A stretch of DNA of 64,000 nucleotides from Mesorhizobium temperatum. GTDB taxonomy: Bacteria > Pseudomonadota > Alphaproteobacteria > Rhizobiales > Rhizobiaceae. Every line of letters begins with the position of its first letter. Positions within the stretch are counted from its first letter, which is position 1. The translations under genes were made by a program, and so were the position numbers. The DNA lies in NCBI RefSeq assembly GCF_002284575.1, contig NZ_NPKJ01000040.1, positions 62,410-126,409 on the forward strand. The letters run 5' to 3'. The notes below the pieces were generated by a model. That model did no database searches, was not told the origin of the DNA, and saw only the letters and a program-made list of their open reading frames with translations. Below are positions 8,325 through 17,473 of this stretch, one piece after another.

Positions 8325-9110
8325 TCAGGTGTTGCTCGCGGTCCCCGCGGTCGGGAAGCGGCGCGCGAATTCCTTCTCGTCGCCGGCGGCAAGCAGTTTC
8401 GCCTGTTCGATCCAGCGCTCACGCTCGATGCGGCCGTCGAACTGGAGAACGTCTTCGATCCGCTTGATATCCGCCGCCGTCCAGGCGGCGATCTGAGCGT
8501 AGGTTCTAACCCCCAGGTCGTGCAGCTTCTGCTCGTTGACCGGGCCGATGCCGATCAAGCGACGCAGACTGTCGGTCTTATCAGCTGCTGCCGCTGTTGC
8601 CTTGCCGGCGGTTGCCTTCTTTGCCGCCGGCGAAGCCTTCCTGGCTGTGGCGCTCGTTTCCGACGCGGCCGCTTTCGACGCACTGGCCTTTGGCGCGGCT
8701 GCCGCCTTGGCGGCCGCCGGTTTCTTGGACGCGGTCTTGGCCGGTGTCGACTTGGCCGGCGCGGTCTTTGCTGGCGCGGTCTTTGCTGGCGCGGACTTGG
8801 CCGGCGTGGGCTTGGCCGGCGCGGATGTCGACATCAACGCCGACGGTGCCGGGATTGCTGCCTTTGTCGCGCCGGTCTTGGCGCCTTGTGCCTCGGCCAA
8901 CTGGCGCTCCAGGTCGGCGCGGGCGCCGCGGCATACTTCCAGCTCACCGGTCAGGCGGTCGGCGGCGGCGCGCAGCCTGTCGCGCTCGCTGCGCGTGCGG
9001 TCCATGTCACCGCGCAGGCTGTCGAGCTCGCCACGCAGGCGTCCCCAGATGAACCAGCCAACCAACACACCTACCAGGAACGCCAGGAGCATGTAGAAAA
9101 AAGTGCCCAT
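8325..9110 (-). CDS. membrane-anchored protein with Ala/Lys/Pro-rich linker and C-terminal helix-hairpin-helix domain
   Basis: 261 residues. The start at 9110 (MGTFFYML) follows GAGAGAGA. Residues ~1-22 form one membrane helix, then a charged coiled coil (~25-75) rich in Arg/Glu. Next comes a ~100-residue low-complexity linker with PAKTA/PAKSA pentapeptide repeats. The C-terminal ~80 residues (LRRLIGIGPVNEQKLHDLGV onward) resemble the helix-hairpin-helix domain often annotated as flap-endonuclease-like or found fused to ribosomal L21-like proteins. No nuclease active site is visible. The layout suggests a DNA- or RNA-binding tail tethered to the membrane. The linker resembles histone-H1-like tails in composition. 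Function unknown. Confidence 0.85.
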   Translation of the reverse strand: MGTFFYMLLAFLVGVLVGWFIWGRLRGELDSLRGDMDRTRSERDRLRAAADRLTGELEVCRGARADLERQLAEAQGAKTGATKAAIPAPSALMSTSAPAKPTPAKSAPAKTAPAKTAPAKSTPAKTASKKPAAAKAAAAPKASASKAAASETSATARKASPAAKKATAGKATAAAADKTDSLRRLIGIGPVNEQKLHDLGVRTYAQIAAWTAADIKRIEDVLQFDGRIERERWIEQAKLLAAGDEKEFARRFPTAGTASNT

Positions 9111-9505
9111 TGTCTCTCTCTCCAGTCCGATCCATCTGCCACGGCCTGGAGTGGTGACCTTGGCACAAGGACCATTCAATGGTGGCTCCGCTGTTCGCGG
9201 AACAGCCGGCTTAGATCGAGCTGTCGGCGACCGGCTTTTCCTGCCGTGGCCAACGGCCGCTGTCGCACTCGCCGAAGCGCCGTGACCGGCCGAAGATTTT
9301 TTCCTGGCCTGAGCCCCGCGCCCGACTGAGCTTGAGGCGGGACGCTATCATACAGCTTCCGGAAAGCTAACGGAAAAATTCCACCGAGAGTTATTTAAGA
9401 ACAGATATTTTATTTAAGAACAGATATTTAGGGCAAGAATAGAACGGCCTCAATATGCATTGCGGCTAAACTGTTCTGTCAGCCCCGGATGTTCAGCGCT
9501 GTGCG
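9111..9505. other. intergenic region with a 19-bp tandem repeat
   Basis: About 395 bases without a credible gene, between the start of the helix-hairpin-helix gene and the 3' end of the oligopeptidase gene. It should hold the promoter of the former near 9111-9200. The AT-rich block 9380-9430 contains a perfect 19-bp tandem duplication, listed separately. Confidence 0.5.
9391..9428. repeat. perfect 19-bp tandem repeat (2 copies)
   Basis: TTATTTAAGAACAGATATT occurs at 9391-9409 and again at 9410-9428 with no mismatch. It is markedly AT-rich against the GC-rich background. It could be a replication-slippage duplication or a pair of regulator sites. Confidence 0.9.
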
Positions 9506-11344
9506 TCAATTGTCCAAAGCTTCGAGCTCGTCGATCAGCCCGCCGATCACGCCAAGTCCGATCTGCCAGAAGGCAGGATCGGTGGCGTCAAGATCGAAGG
9601 GTGCCAGGAGCTCGGAATGATGCTTGGTGCCGCCGGCGCGCAGCATGGCAAAATATTTCTCCTGAAAGCCATGCTCTGCATTTTGATAGACCGCATAGAG
9701 CGAATTCACCAGGCAGTCGCCGAAAGCATAGGCGTAGACGTAGAACGGCGAATGGACGAAGTGTGGAATATAGGTCCAGAAGACCTCGTAACCATCGCGC
9801 AGCTTGATCGCCGGCCCGAGGCTTTCCGCCTGCACTTCCAGCCAGAACTGGCCGAGCCTGTCGGATGTCAGTTCGCCGTTCTTGCGCTCGGCATGCACCT
9901 TGCGCTCGAATTCGTAGAAAGCGATCTGGCGCACGACCGTGTTGATCATGTCCTCGACCTTCTGGGCGAGCATGGCCTTGCGCTCGCGCTTGTCCGTGGT
10001 CTGGTCCAGCAGCGAGCGGAAGGTCAGCATCTCGCCGAAGACGGATGCCGTCTCGGCCAGCGTCAGCGGCGTCGAAGCCATCAGCGCGCCCTGGCCTGCG
10101 GCCAGCACCTGATGCACGCCATGGCCAAGCTCATGCGCCAGCGTCATCACGTCGCGCGGCTTGCCCATGTAGTTGAGCAGAACATAGGGATGCGCCGACG
10201 GCACGGTCGGATGCGCGAAGGCGCCCGGCGACTTGCCCGGCCTGACCGGCGCGTCGATCCAGTTGCGGTCGAAGAAAACCCGGGCGATCTCCGCCATGTC
10301 AGGTGAAAAGCGCTGATAGGCTGAAAGCACCGTGTTCTTGGCCTCGTCCCAGCCGATGATCGCTTGCGGGGTCTCTGGCAACGGCGCGTTGCGATCCCAG
10401 TGGTTCATCACCTCCATGCCGAGCCAGCGCGCCTTCATCGCGTAGTAGCGGTGCGACAGGCGCGGATAGGCGTCGCGAACTGCTGAGGCCAGCGCATCCA
10501 CCACGCTGCGCTCGACGCGGTTGGCGAGATGGCGCGAATCGGCGATGTCCTCGAAGCCGCGCCAGCGGTCGGAAATCTCCTTGTCCTTGGCCAATGTGTT
10601 GGTGACCAGCGTGAACGTGCGCAGATTCTTGCGGAAGGTTGCGGCCAGCGCTTCAGAGGCCCGGCGGCGCACCTCGCCATCGGCGTGCTGGAGGCGATTC
10701 AGCGCCGGCTCCAGGGTAAGCTCCTCGCCATCGATGTCGAAGCGCAGATCGGTCATCGTCTCGTCGAACAGGCGGTTCCAGGCGCCGCGTCCGGTAATCG
10801 ACTTCTCGTGGAAAAGCTGCTCGACCCGATCCTCGAGTTGGTAGGGTTTGTCCATACGCAGATCGAGTACCCACGGCCGGTAGTGAGCGAAGGCGGGATC
10901 GGCAGCAAGCGCGGTTTCGATCGAGCCATCGTCGATGAGGTTCAGTTCGAGCGCGAAAAACAGAAGATGCGCGCTGGCGTCGGTCATCTTCTCCTGAATG
11001 TCACCATAGAGCTTGGCGCGCTGCGGATCCGCGGTGTTGCCGGCATAGATCAGTCCGGCATAGGAGACGATTCGGCCGATCAGTTCCTCCAGCGCCTCAT
11101 AGGCGGCAAGCGCCTCGCCCAGCCTGCCGCTGTCGGCACGCTCCGCCTCGGCGGCGAGTGTGCCTTTCCAGCGGCTCTCGAAGCTGATTGCATCGGCCGC
11201 CGCCCTGGCGATGTCGCGCTTCAGCTCGGGGGCGTCCATGCCCGAATAGAGATCGGCGAGATCCCATTCCGGCAGATTGCCAAGCTCCGCCGCGCCCTGA
11301 CCGGACGCCGCCGCCGCAAGCTGCCGACCAAAAACCATGCGCAT
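9506..11344 (-). CDS. M3-family oligoendopeptidase (PepF type)
   Basis: A zinc metallopeptidase of the thimet oligopeptidase/oligoendopeptidase F family, 612 residues from the ATG at 11344. It is cytosolic, with no signal peptide. The catalytic motif LAHELGHGVHQ (HExxH type) is followed about 25 residues later by the glutamate-containing TLAETASVFGEM, the usual third ligand region. The preceding LNYMGKPRDVMT block is also typical of PepF. It probably degrades short peptides. It is single-gene, convergent with nothing, and its 5' end faces the response regulator gene. The exact start (11344 or the ATG at 11338) is uncertain. Confidence 0.93.
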   Translation of the reverse strand: MRMVFGRQLAAAASGQGAAELGNLPEWDLADLYSGMDAPELKRDIARAAADAISFESRWKGTLAAEAERADSGRLGEALAAYEALEELIGRIVSYAGLIYAGNTADPQRAKLYGDIQEKMTDASAHLLFFALELNLIDDGSIETALAADPAFAHYRPWVLDLRMDKPYQLEDRVEQLFHEKSITGRGAWNRLFDETMTDLRFDIDGEELTLEPALNRLQHADGEVRRRASEALAATFRKNLRTFTLVTNTLAKDKEISDRWRGFEDIADSRHLANRVERSVVDALASAVRDAYPRLSHRYYAMKARWLGMEVMNHWDRNAPLPETPQAIIGWDEAKNTVLSAYQRFSPDMAEIARVFFDRNWIDAPVRPGKSPGAFAHPTVPSAHPYVLLNYMGKPRDVMTLAHELGHGVHQVLAAGQGALMASTPLTLAETASVFGEMLTFRSLLDQTTDKRERKAMLAQKVEDMINTVVRQIAFYEFERKVHAERKNGELTSDRLGQFWLEVQAESLGPAIKLRDGYEVFWTYIPHFVHSPFYVYAYAFGDCLVNSLYAVYQNAEHGFQEKYFAMLRAGGTKHHSELLAPFDLDATDPAFWQIGLGVIGGLIDELEALDN

Positions 11345-11540
11345 TTCCGATACTTTCCAGATTGCAGGACCCAAGCGGCCAGACTCAAAGATTCAAGAGG
11401 GGGATGAGAAAGCCGGTCAAATCCTAAGGAATTCGTTCACCGGGTTTTTTGAAACCTTATTTAGAACCCTGTGCCAGGATGATCCATAGGGGTGGATTGC
11501 CCTTTGGTGGGCTTATTGGGCGAGCATCGTTGAACCAGTC

Positions 11541-13076
11541 ATGACAGGTTCCATACTCATAGTCGATGACGATCCCGTGCAGCGCCGGCTGCTCGAGGCG
11601 GCCGTGACGAAATTCGGCCACAGCGCGATCATCACGGATGGCGGCGAGGCCGGTCTCGACGCTCTCGACGGGCCCAACGCGCGCGACGTGTCGGTGGTCA
11701 TCCTCGACCTCGTCATGCCGGGCCTCGACGGCATCGGCGTGCTGAAGGCGATGCGTGAGCGCGGCATCCAAGTTCCGGTCATCGTACAAACTGCCCAGGG
11801 TGGCATCGAGACCGTCGTTTCGGCCATGCGTCACGGTGCTTTCGATTTCGTCGTCAAGCCGGCCTCCCCCGACAGGCTGCAGGCATCGATCGGCAATGCC
11901 CTCAAGGTCGAAGCGGTCGAAGGCGAAGTGAAGCGCACGTCGCGGCGGCGCGGCGGCCATCTGACCTTCAAGGACATGGTCACCCACAGCCCGGCGATGG
12001 ACCGGGTGATCCGTCTCGGCCAGAAGGCGGCCGCGTCCAACATCCCGATCCTTATCGAAGGCGAATCCGGTGTCGGCAAGGAGCTGGTGGCGCGCGCCAT
12101 CCAGGGCAGCGGCGATCGCCGCTCAAAGCCCTTCGTTACCGTCAATTGCGGCGCCATCCCCGACAATCTGGTCGAATCGATCCTTTTCGGCCACGAGAAG
12201 GGCTCTTTCACCGGCGCCACCGAAAAACACACCGGCAAGTTCGTCGAGGCGCATTCGGGCACGCTCTTCCTCGACGAGATCGGCGACCTACCGCTCGACG
12301 TGCAGGTCAAGCTGCTGCGCGCCGTTCAGGACGGTGAGGTCGATCCGGTCGGCGGGCGTTCGACCATCAGGGTCGACATCAGGCTGATCTCGGCGACACA
12401 CCGCAATCTTCTGCAGCAGGTCAAGGACGGCAAGTTCCGCGAGGATCTGTTCTATCGCCTGAACGTCTATCCGATCTTCGTGCCGCCGCTGCGCGATCGT
12501 CGCGACGATATCCCGTATTTGGTCGAGCACTTCCTCGAGAAGGTTGCGCCCACCGATCCACGTCACCGCCTGCACGGCATTTCGGCTGCGGCGCTCGCCA
12601 TGCTGCAGGCCTACGACTGGCCGGGAAACATCCGGCAGCTGGAAAACGCCGTCTTCCGGGCCTCGGTGCTTTGTGAAGGCGATGTGCTGACCGAAGAGGA
12701 GTTTCCGCAGATCCGGGCGCAGGTCGAGGGCACCGTCAACCTCGATGCGGATGGCACGTTGCCCGCCTCGCCTTTGGTCATCGAGCCGCCTGGCGAGGAC
12801 GCCCCGGCCGATAACGGCATCGCTGCGACCGAGCGCGATCCGCCGGCCTGGCCGCAGCCCCGCTTCGGCACGCTGCGGGCACTCGACGAACGCGGCAATG
12901 TGCGGGCGCTGGCCGATGTCGAACTCGAAATGATCAAGCTCGCCATCGACCATTACAACGGCCAGATGAGCGAGGTTGCCCGCCGCCTCGGCATCGGCCG
13001 CTCCACGCTCTACAGGAAGCTCAAGGAATACGGCATCGATCCGGAAACAGGCCGTATCGACCGGCTTGCTTCCTGA
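11541..13076 (+). CDS. NtrC-family sigma-54-dependent response regulator
   Basis: 511 residues with three domains. The receiver (~1-120) has the acidic pocket DDD (9-11), the phospho-acceptor Asp56 (VVILDLVMP) and Lys106. The AAA+ activator (~145-380) has Walker A GESGVGKE (about 174-181), the sigma-54 contact loop GSFTGA (221-226), Walker B TLFLDEIGD and the arginine-finger region. A Fis-type helix-turn-helix sits at ~465-500 (MSEVARRLGIGRSTLYRKLK). The contact loop has Ser in place of the usual Ala of GAFTGA. A long acidic linker separates AAA+ from the DNA-binding helix. No histidine kinase is adjacent, so the cognate partner and targets are unknown. Confidence 0.95.
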   Translation: MTGSILIVDDDPVQRRLLEAAVTKFGHSAIITDGGEAGLDALDGPNARDVSVVILDLVMPGLDGIGVLKAMRERGIQVPVIVQTAQGGIETVVSAMRHGAFDFVVKPASPDRLQASIGNALKVEAVEGEVKRTSRRRGGHLTFKDMVTHSPAMDRVIRLGQKAAASNIPILIEGESGVGKELVARAIQGSGDRRSKPFVTVNCGAIPDNLVESILFGHEKGSFTGATEKHTGKFVEAHSGTLFLDEIGDLPLDVQVKLLRAVQDGEVDPVGGRSTIRVDIRLISATHRNLLQQVKDGKFREDLFYRLNVYPIFVPPLRDRRDDIPYLVEHFLEKVAPTDPRHRLHGISAAALAMLQAYDWPGNIRQLENAVFRASVLCEGDVLTEEEFPQIRAQVEGTVNLDADGTLPASPLVIEPPGEDAPADNGIAATERDPPAWPQPRFGTLRALDERGNVRALADVELEMIKLAIDHYNGQMSEVARRLGIGRSTLYRKLKEYGIDPETGRIDRLAS

Positions 13077-13346
13077 CAAAGCAAGTCCGGACCAGCTTGT
13101 CAGCCTGGCATCAGGACAATCGACAGTCATGGATCGGGCGTGACGTGCGTCGGGCGACGCGCTTGCGGCGGTGTTCACGCATTAAGGCGGCCGGTAACAG
13201 ATCGTGTTCATGGCAAAGGCCGAAACATGATCTAAACCAGCAGTTTACCAAGAAACCCTGCGCAATATTTTTGACGGGATATCGCCACGGTGTTACCGCA
13301 TTTCGGCTTCAATAAGCGATGATTAACCATTAGGATCGATATTCGG

Positions 13347-15371
13347 ATGCGAACACCACCGCATCCGTTGGTCAAATCCGGGGACAAACGGCAGCCTGCA
13401 AGGCCTTTTGATTTGAACAAAGTCGAACGACACACAAACGGGCGGCATTATCACATGAGCGTCTGGCCGAGATGGCTGGCAGCGGTGATCCTCGCCTTTG
13501 GCTTCCTTACAGCGGCTGCGAGCGGCGTCAGCGCCCAGTCGCGTTCGCTGAAACTCTATAACCTCCACACCAAAGAGAAGGCGGAGATCGTCTTCAAACG
13601 CGGCGGCCGCTACGACCAGGCGGGCCTGAAAAAAATCAACGTCATCCTGCGCGACTGGCGCCGCAACGAGCCGACCAAGATGGATCCGCGCCTGCTGGAC
13701 CTGGTCTGGGAGGCTTACCGGCAGAGCGGCGCCACCGACTATATCCAGGTCGTGTGTGGTTATCGCTCGTCGTCCACCAACTCGATGCTGCGCAGCCGCA
13801 GCAGGGGCGTCGCCAAGAAAAGCCAGCATATGCTCGGCAAGGCAATGGACTTCTACATTCCCGGCGTGCCGCTGAAGAAACTGCGCGACATCGGTCTGCG
13901 GATGCAGGGCGGCGGCGTCGGCTATTATCCGAGGTCAGGCTCGCCCTTTGTCCACATGGATGTCGGCAATGTGCGCCACTGGCCGGGCATCAGCCGCCAG
14001 GAACTGGCGCGCGTGTTCCCCAATGGCAAGACGCTGCATGTGCCGAGCGACGGCAAGCCGCTGCCCGGCTATTCACAGGCGCTCGCCTCCTACAAGGCGC
14101 GCAAGGGCGCCGGCGCTCCCGCCATCGAACTGGCCAGCGCAGGTGGCGGTTCCAAAAGATCCGGTGGTCTGCTGGCGGCTTTCTTCGGCGGCGGTGAAGA
14201 CGAGGCCGATGACAGCGCCGATGTCGCAGCCGCGCCAACGCCGAAATCAACGAACGTGAAGCCGGCGAACGTGAAGCCGGCGAGCGTGAAGCTGGCGAAC
14301 GCGAAGGCGGCGCCCCCCAAGAACAGCAAGCTTCCGGGCATTGCCATCGTATCGCCTGAGGATGCGAAGCGCGCCGAGATTCCGCAAATCGCCGATGCGC
14401 CCGCTCCGGAACCGGAGGAGGACACGCCGGAAACGATCATCGCGGCGCTGCCGGCGCGCAGTGTGCCACTGCCTGATTTCGCCCCGCGCCCGAAGACCGA
14501 TGTCGGCGCTCAGCAGCCCCAAAACGTTCCGTTCGGCGTGGCGGATGCCACCGCCACCACCGAACAGGCGGTGGCGACCGCGCAAGCGCCGGCAAGCGCT
14601 CCCTTCGGCATGGCCGAGCCATCTGCTGTCGCCGATGCGGCGCAGGTTGCAGCCAACAACATTCCGTTGCCGACCCGGCGTCCCGATCACTCGCTGCCGG
14701 CCGACCTTGCAGCGGCCGACCTTGCGCCGCAGGACAAGGCTGTGCTTTTGGCGCTGGCGGATACGGCCGGGCACGGCAAGACCGCTACCGATGCGTTCTC
14801 GGTGCTGCCGTCGGCACGGCCCGACCTGGCCCAGCCCGACCTGGCCCAACCCGACTTGGAGCGGCCCGACCTGGCCCAGACGGACCACGTCCAATCCGAT
14901 GCGGTCAAGGCCGTCCTCGAGCGGGTCAGCGCAACCGACGAATACCAGGTCGCTTCGCTCTCCCAGCCGAGCTCGGTTCTCAGCAATCCGGCGAACGTCA
15001 ATGCCGCATCGCCGCGCCAGGCTGTCTTTGCCCGTCCGGCCGGCTCGGATCCGGCCGCGGCGATCGGTGCGGGTGTGAAGACCACCCGCAAGGCAGCCAG
15101 GGCAACCGCCCGTGACCTGAAGCCTGGTCCCAAGTCAGTGGTGGTCGCCGCCGAGCCGAAGGCCGCGCGCTGGGCATTGAACAGCGGCGAGAATGTCGCC
15201 ACCGTCTCCAGCGCAACGACGGCGCCGCGCTATGCCTACAATATCGTGCACACGCCGCCGACCGAGGTCTACACCGCGGGCTTCCAGCCGAACGATCAGC
15301 TGGCCGACGCCAATCGGTTCACCGGCAATGCCGTCAAGTTCATGTCGGTAGCCCGCTTCCAGACCAAGTAG
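13347..15371 (+). CDS. secreted DUF882 / M15-like peptidase-domain protein with long disordered tail
   Basis: A DUF882 (YcbK-like, peptidase M15 fold) protein. After a hydrophobic signal segment (SVWPRWLAAVILAFGF region), residues ~60-230 form the domain with SQHMLGKAMDFYIPG (His and Asp zinc ligands) and SPFVHMDVG (second His). Members act on or bind cell-wall peptides. The remaining ~430 residues are Ala/Pro/Asp-rich and low complexity, with four 15-bp units (14253-14312, NVKPA-type) and PDLAQ-type repeats near 14820-14880. The start is uncertain: 13347 has AGGA upstream, while the ATG at 13455 gives a conventional signal peptide directly. A perfect 21-bp hairpin follows the stop. Confidence 0.88.
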   Translation: MRTPPHPLVKSGDKRQPARPFDLNKVERHTNGRHYHMSVWPRWLAAVILAFGFLTAAASGVSAQSRSLKLYNLHTKEKAEIVFKRGGRYDQAGLKKINVILRDWRRNEPTKMDPRLLDLVWEAYRQSGATDYIQVVCGYRSSSTNSMLRSRSRGVAKKSQHMLGKAMDFYIPGVPLKKLRDIGLRMQGGGVGYYPRSGSPFVHMDVGNVRHWPGISRQELARVFPNGKTLHVPSDGKPLPGYSQALASYKARKGAGAPAIELASAGGGSKRSGGLLAAFFGGGEDEADDSADVAAAPTPKSTNVKPANVKPASVKLANAKAAPPKNSKLPGIAIVSPEDAKRAEIPQIADAPAPEPEEDTPETIIAALPARSVPLPDFAPRPKTDVGAQQPQNVPFGVADATATTEQAVATAQAPASAPFGMAEPSAVADAAQVAANNIPLPTRRPDHSLPADLAAADLAPQDKAVLLALADTAGHGKTATDAFSVLPSARPDLAQPDLAQPDLERPDLAQTDHVQSDAVKAVLERVSATDEYQVASLSQPSSVLSNPANVNAASPRQAVFARPAGSDPAAAIGAGVKTTRKAARATARDLKPGPKSVVVAAEPKAARWALNSGENVATVSSATTAPRYAYNIVHTPPTEVYTAGFQPNDQLADANRFTGNAVKFMSVARFQTK

Positions 15372-15376
15372 CGGAT

Positions 15377-15429
15377 CGACCAGCAATACAAAGCCGCCGG
15401 TAACCCGCGCGGCTTTGTATTGCTGGTCG
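15377..15429. terminator. perfect 21-bp inverted repeat between convergent genes
   Basis: The left arm (15377-15397, starting CGACCAGCAATACAAAG) pairs perfectly with the right arm (15409-15429) around an 11-base loop. It starts 6 bases after the DUF882 gene stop and precedes the end of convergent eda. It has no T tract. It probably acts as a bidirectional terminator or mRNA 3'-end stabiliser. A stem this long and perfect is unusual for this genome. Confidence 0.8.
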
Positions 15430-15479
15430 CAAACAAAAACGCCGCGATGCTGCCAGTCCACCTGGGGAAAAGAGTTTCT

Positions 15480-16118
15480 CTACCGCCCGAGCTTGCTCGC
15501 CGCGAGCGCCAACGCCTCGATTTCGTCCCACCTGCCGGCCCTGACCAAATCGTCCGGCGCCACCCACGAGCCGCCGACGCAGATGACGTTGGGCAGGCTC
15601 AGATAGTCGGCGGCGTTCTTGCCGGTGATGCCGCCGGTCGGGCAGAATTGCACATCGGCGAGCGGCGAGGCGAATGCCTTGAGCGATGCGATGCCGCCCG
15701 ACTGTTCCGCCGGGAAGAATTTCAGGAAACGCAAGCCCGCCTCGCGGGCGGCCATGATCTCACCCGGCGTGATGGCGCCGGGCAGCAACGGAACGTCGCT
15801 GTCCTTCGCCGCCGCCAGAAGCTCGCGGGTGATGCCGGGGCTGACGATGAACTTGGAGCCGGCTGCTGCCGCCTCGCCGAACTGGCGGGGGTCCAGAATG
15901 GTGCCGGCGCCGACGATGGCGTCCTCGACTTCGCTTGCCACAAGCCGGATCGCCTCCAGCGCGTCAGCTGTCCGCAGCGTGATCTCGATCGCCGGCAGGC
16001 CGCCGCGTGCCAGGGCACGCGCCAGCGGCACGGCATCGGCGACGTTGGCGATCTTCAGCACTGGGATAACCGGTTGGCCGTTGAGGAGCGACAGGAGCGT
16101 TTCGGTCTTGCTGGGCAT
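15480..16118 (-). CDS. eda: 2-dehydro-3-deoxy-phosphogluconate aldolase
   Basis: A KDPG/KHG aldolase, 212 residues, cleaving 2-keto-3-deoxy-6-phosphogluconate to pyruvate and glyceraldehyde-3-phosphate (Entner-Doudoroff pathway). A class I aldolase TIM barrel with the catalytic Glu in PAIEITLRT, the Schiff-base Lys in LRFLKFFPAEQSGG and the phosphate-binding CPTGGIT block. The start at 16118 (MPSKTETL) has GGAGAGACG upstream; extending upstream adds non-coding-looking sequence. It is not next to edd or zwf here, so it is a stand-alone copy. Confidence 0.95.
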   Translation of the reverse strand: MPSKTETLLSLLNGQPVIPVLKIANVADAVPLARALARGGLPAIEITLRTADALEAIRLVASEVEDAIVGAGTILDPRQFGEAAAAGSKFIVSPGITRELLAAAKDSDVPLLPGAITPGEIMAAREAGLRFLKFFPAEQSGGIASLKAFASPLADVQFCPTGGITGKNAADYLSLPNVICVGGSWVAPDDLVRAGRWDEIEALALAASKLGR

Positions 16119-16309
16119 TTGTCGTCTCTCCGGTATTGATCCGTTCAACCGGTTAGCAGAAGGCCGTTTTTCTGTCCACGAAACGAAGCGTGTCGCGATG
16201 TCACGCACTGCCGGCAATTCCGGCAGCCCGGCCGTCAAAGCAAACAAGAAGAGGCGGTTCCACGCGTCAGCCTTGAATCGGCTTTCATGAGCGTTTAGTG
16301 GCTTCGGCG

Positions 16310-17233
16310 ATGACACTGCCCAATCAACCTTTCCGCGTTGCCGCGCTCTACAGGTTTGCCCGTCTCGACGACTTCGAGGCATTGCGCGCGCCGCTCGCCG
16401 CCTTCTGCTGCGGACGCGGTATCAAGGGCACGCTGCTTCTGGCGCATGAGGGCATCAACGGCACGCTCGCCGGCAGCGAAGCTGACATCGCCGCGCTCAT
16501 CGATCATCTCGAATCCATCGAAGGTCTCGCTGGTCTCGAGGTCAAGTACAGCAGCGCCACGCAGATGCCGTTCCACCGCATGAAGGTGCGGCTAAAGCGC
16601 GAGATCGTCACCATGGGCGTTAGGGATATCGATCCGACGGCAAGCGCCGGCACCTATGTCGCACCAGCCGACTGGAACGCGTTGATCTCGGATGCGGACA
16701 CGATCGTCATCGACACGCGCAATGCCTACGAGGTATCGATCGGCACATTCAAGGGCGCGGTCGATCCCGCTACGGCGAGCTTTCGCGAATTCCCGGCCTG
16801 GGTCGAGCAGCACCAAGCCGAGCTCGTCGGCCGGAAGGTGGCCATGTTCTGCACCGGCGGCATACGCTGCGAGAAGGCAACGGCCTATGTGAAGTCGCTC
16901 GGCTTCGAGGATGTGTTCCATCTCAAGGGCGGTATCCTGAAATATCTGCAAGAGGTGCCCGCCGAACAGAGCCTCTGGCAGGGCGAGTGCTTCGTCTTCG
17001 ACGAGCGCGTCTCGGTGTCGCACGGGCTGGTCGAGGGTGAGGCGGATCTGTGCCGCGCCTGCCGGCATCCGCTGATCGGGCAGGACCTGTTATCGCCGAA
17101 ATACGCCGCCGGCATCTCATGCCCGCATTGCTTCGATGCCCGTTCCGACGAGGATCGCGCGCGCTACGCCGAGCGTCAGCGCCAGGTCGAGCTTGCAGAA
17201 GCGCAAGGCAGGGCTCCGCACATCGGACGTTAG
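16310..17233 (+). CDS. trhO: rhodanese-domain tRNA uridine(34) hydroxylase
   Basis: A TrhO (YceA) family protein, 307 residues. These enzymes add oxygen to U34 of certain tRNAs to form 5-hydroxyuridine. The N-terminal ~95 residues are the acylphosphatase-like domain ([17 protein letters not shown]). The rhodanese domain has its active Cys181 in [12 protein letters not shown]. The C-terminus has two CxxC pairs (CRACRHPL and CPHC), likely a zinc site. I use the ATG at 16310; a GTG four codons upstream is possible. It is divergent from eda, with no operon partner. Confidence 0.93.
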   Translation: MTLPNQPFRVAALYRFARLDDFEALRAPLAAFCCGRGIKGTLLLAHEGINGTLAGSEADIAALIDHLESIEGLAGLEVKYSSATQMPFHRMKVRLKREIVTMGVRDIDPTASAGTYVAPADWNALISDADTIVIDTRNAYEVSIGTFKGAVDPATASFREFPAWVEQHQAELVGRKVAMFCTGGIRCEKATAYVKSLGFEDVFHLKGGILKYLQEVPAEQSLWQGECFVFDERVSVSHGLVEGEADLCRACRHPLIGQDLLSPKYAAGISCPHCFDARSDEDRARYAERQRQVELAEAQGRAPHIGR

Positions 17234-17238
17234 AGCGA

Positions 17239-17260
17239 CGTGCGTCCGCTTGGACGCACG
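17239..17260. terminator. hairpin after trhO
   Basis: A 9-bp stem, CGTGCGTCC / GGACGCACG, with a GCTT loop, ending 27 bases after the trhO stop. No T tract follows directly. Confidence 0.55.
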
Positions 17261-17272
17261 AAGTACGCTCTC

Positions 17273-17330
17273 ACACTTTGAATCTACGCATCGTGCTTTC
17301 CAAAAATCGATTCCGATCTTCGGGCCGACA
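17273..17330 (+). repeat. dispersed intergenic repeat, copy A (AAAATCGATTCCGA core)
   Basis: A ~55-base element with core AAAATCGATTCCGA at 17303-17316, preceded by CACTTTGA and a purine/pyrimidine-biased spacer. Two relatives lie at 18404-18465 (inverted) and 19871-19922. It is non-coding, in the trhO-DUF533 gap. Confidence 0.8.
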
Positions 17331-17473
17331 CGGCAGATCCTGACATCATTTCGTTTCCGCCGTCATTGGCAAAGCGCGCGTCGGTCATTGTAATGTCCAT
17401 ATGCGGGGCCTACCTCTTCAACGTCCGAAAACCTGCCCGTCCACGTTCGGCTGGGCCAATCCTGGAGGCATTG

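Noticed and set aside
14820..14885. Short tandem repeats suggesting a non-coding satellite
   Set aside because: They lie in frame in the disordered tail of the DUF882 protein (PDLAQ units) and are coding.
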